Shown here piece by piece: positions 62,800 through 64,000 of a DNA stretch of 64,000 bases (its first letter is position 1; the number at the start of each line of letters is the position of its first letter). The position numbers and the translations under genes are program-made. This DNA is from Roseateles depolymerans (lineage in GTDB: Bacteria; Pseudomonadota; Gammaproteobacteria; Burkholderiales; Burkholderiaceae_C). The stretch covers positions 1 to 64,000 of the forward strand of contig NZ_QUMT01000004.1 of the NCBI RefSeq assembly GCF_003387155.1, given 5' to 3'. The notes beneath the pieces were generated by a model that was given only the letters and a program-made list of their open reading frames with translations, had not been told where the DNA came from and searched no databases.

Positions 62800-62974
62800 C
62801 GTTCGTGGTGCTTGATTCAACAAGGGTGGAGGCTTGCAGGAGCCCTGGCGGCGGCTGGGCGGACTGGAGTTGTCGCGGATGGGTGTTGCTGGCGTGTGTG
62901 TGGGGTCTTGATGTCGGGGGGCTTGCGGGTGGCTGGTGGCTTGCTGGGCGGCTGGTGGCTCCGGTCGCTACGGA

Positions 62975-63679
62975 TCAGTGCATGAACAGGAGCGCCAGCA
63001 GCGCCGGAATCAGAAAGCCCAGACCCACGATCGGCCAGGTGGTGGGCCGGCTGACCGCATGGAACTTCAGGATCAGCAGACCGGTGATCGAGAACAGCAG
63101 GCAGGCGACCGCGAAGAGATCCAGGAACCAGCTCCACGCCACGCCCGCATGGCGGCCCTTGTGCAGGTCGTTGAGATAGGAGATCCAGCCGCGATCGGTG
63201 TCCTCGTATTCAACCTCTCCGGTGCCGCGGTCGATGCGCACCCAGGCGTCCCCACCGGGCCGAGGCATGGAGAGATAGATCTCGTCGCGCGACCATTCGG
63301 CCTCGCGGTCATCGATCCTGCGGCCCAGGGTGTTGGTGAGCCAGTCGCGCAGGGGGGTGGGCAGCGCGGCCTTGTGGTCCTGGGTGTGGCGGGACGTCGG
63401 GGCGGGGGCCTGTGCCTGTGGCTGTGCCTGTGCTTGGGTCGGAGCAGATGCAGCGGCGTCCGGGTCCAGCGCGGCGAGCAACTCCGGCGGCAACTGCGCC
63501 TGCCGGTTCACCACTGTCGGCGTGGCCTCGATGCTCGACGCGTGGTTGAGCGTGATGCCGGTGGCAGCAAACAGCAGCATGCCGATCAGGCACAGAGCGG
63601 AGCTGATCCAGTGCCATTGGTGCAGCGTCTTGAGCCAGGCCGAGCGGGAGGCGTTGGATCGTGGCATCTCTTGCGACAT
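62975..63679 (-). CDS. PepSY-associated inner-membrane protein
   Basis: Protein of 234 residues. Membrane segments: about 25-45 (ISSALCLIGMLLFAATGITLN), 184-205 and 212-232. Between them is a periplasmic PepSY-like part (about 105-180, RGWISYLNDLHKGRHAG) preceded by a Gln/Ala-Pro linker. Conserved His in the segments (HQWHW, LNDLHKGRH) could bind heme as in related ferric reductases. It should carry electrons across the membrane in the iron operon. Its ATG overlaps the piuC stop (TGATG at 63677-63681). Confidence 0.85.
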   Translation of the reverse strand: MSQEMPRSNASRSAWLKTLHQWHWISSALCLIGMLLFAATGITLNHASSIEATPTVVNRQAQLPPELLAALDPDAAASAPTQAQAQPQAQAPAPTSRHTQDHKAALPTPLRDWLTNTLGRRIDDREAEWSRDEIYLSMPRPGGDAWVRIDRGTGEVEYEDTDRGWISYLNDLHKGRHAGVAWSWFLDLFAVACLLFSITGLLILKFHAVSRPTTWPIVGLGFLIPALLALLFMH

Positions 63680-64000
63680 CAGGTCTCAGCCCAGAGGCGC
63701 AGCAGGTTGTGATAGTGGCTGGTCAGGGTGGTCGTCTCGGCGTTGTCGCCCAGGGTCGCCCGCAGGCGCTGGATGGTCTGGTCCAGCTCGAACAGCATGT
63801 GGCGCTGCCAGTCCTGGCGGATCATGCTCTGGGTCCAGAAGAACGAACACACGCGTGCGCCGCGGGTCACCGGCATCACCCGGTGCAGGCTGGTGCTGGC
63901 GTAGACCACCATGTCGCCCGCCGGCAGCTTGACCTCATGGGTGCCGTAGGTGTCCACCACCTCGAGCTCCCCCCCGTCGTATTCCTCCGGCTCGCAGAGG
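63679..64000 (-). CDS. piuC: PKHD-type Fe(II)/2-oxoglutarate hydroxylase PiuC, partial
   Basis: The C-terminal 107 residues are inside the window; the start lies beyond base 64000. Visible are [33 protein letters not shown] (iron-binding His and 2-oxoglutarate region) and the PiuC C-terminal helix [17 protein letters not shown]. PiuC family proteins are found beside TonB-dependent siderophore receptors and are iron-regulated. It is the first gene of this operon within the window and is translationally coupled to the PepSY gene. Confidence 0.92.
   Translation of the reverse strand, partial: LCEPEEYDGGELEVVDTYGTHEVKLPAGDMVVYASTSLHRVMPVTRGARVCSFFWTQSMIRQDWQRHMLFELDQTIQRLRATLGDNAETTTLTSHYHNLLRLWAET

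Overview
The window reads as chromosome of a high-GC Burkholderiales bacterium, most likely from the Roseateles/Mitsuaria/Rubrivivax side of the order. This is inferred from gene content and order: argS–SPOR protein–dsbA, lptA–lptB–rpoN, a split pntA with pntB, NUDIX near mnmA, Xanthomonas/Roseateles-type TonB receptors, an MHFG-type PEP-CTERM protein and a PiuC iron-reductase operon. No rRNA, tRNA, CRISPR array, IS element or prophage was recognised.

Layout. 0.1-8.5 kb: two TonB-dependent receptors flank a secreted S9 peptidase, all on the minus strand, each with its own terminator. 8.9-13.1 kb: malate synthase G, a divergent LysR regulator translationally coupled to a DUF2214 membrane protein, and a PsiF-type protein. 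13.2-24.6 kb: a Ser/Thr kinase fused to a cyclic-nucleotide-binding domain, argS–SPOR–dsbA, a long inverted intergenic repeat, lptA–lptB–rpoN, a THUMP RNA methyltransferase, a ParD/ParE pair, rsmE and an FMN reductase. 24.7-32.2 kb: an unknown protein, fadD, and the pntA–pntA2–pntB operon with a histidine kinase 6 bp behind it. 32.5-38.7 kb: an Asp/Arg-rich exported protein, NUDIX hydrolase, REC-GAF protein, mnmA, a two-component pair and a CAP-domain protein.

38.8-44.5 kb is the most accessory-looking stretch: hipBA with an AT-rich palindromic operator, a frameshifted peptidoglycan-hydrolase-like gene coupled to an exported partner, an XRE–ImmA/IrrE metallopeptidase and a convergent PIN-domain gene. 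44.6-48.3 kb returns to core genes: ssb, a GAF-GGDEF protein and recQ. 48.3-52.6 kb holds three tiny exported or membrane proteins around a large MscS channel; two of them carry duplicated VYITGxR motifs that look like the N-terminal signature of TonB-receptor plug domains. 53.1-58.3 kb: uvrA, the MHFG protein, a lone receiver and an H1-like/SWIB fusion.

58.5-64 kb is one minus-strand run: piuC (cut by the window end), a PepSY-type membrane protein, a DUF2271 protein with an intact flavinylation motif, a DUF4198 protein, apbE and a membrane-anchored flavodoxin/ferredoxin-NADP reductase fusion. Together they suggest an electron path from cytosolic NADPH across the inner membrane to a flavinylated periplasmic carrier serving ferric iron or siderophore reduction. 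This operon and the VYITG small-protein family are the two items most worth following up.
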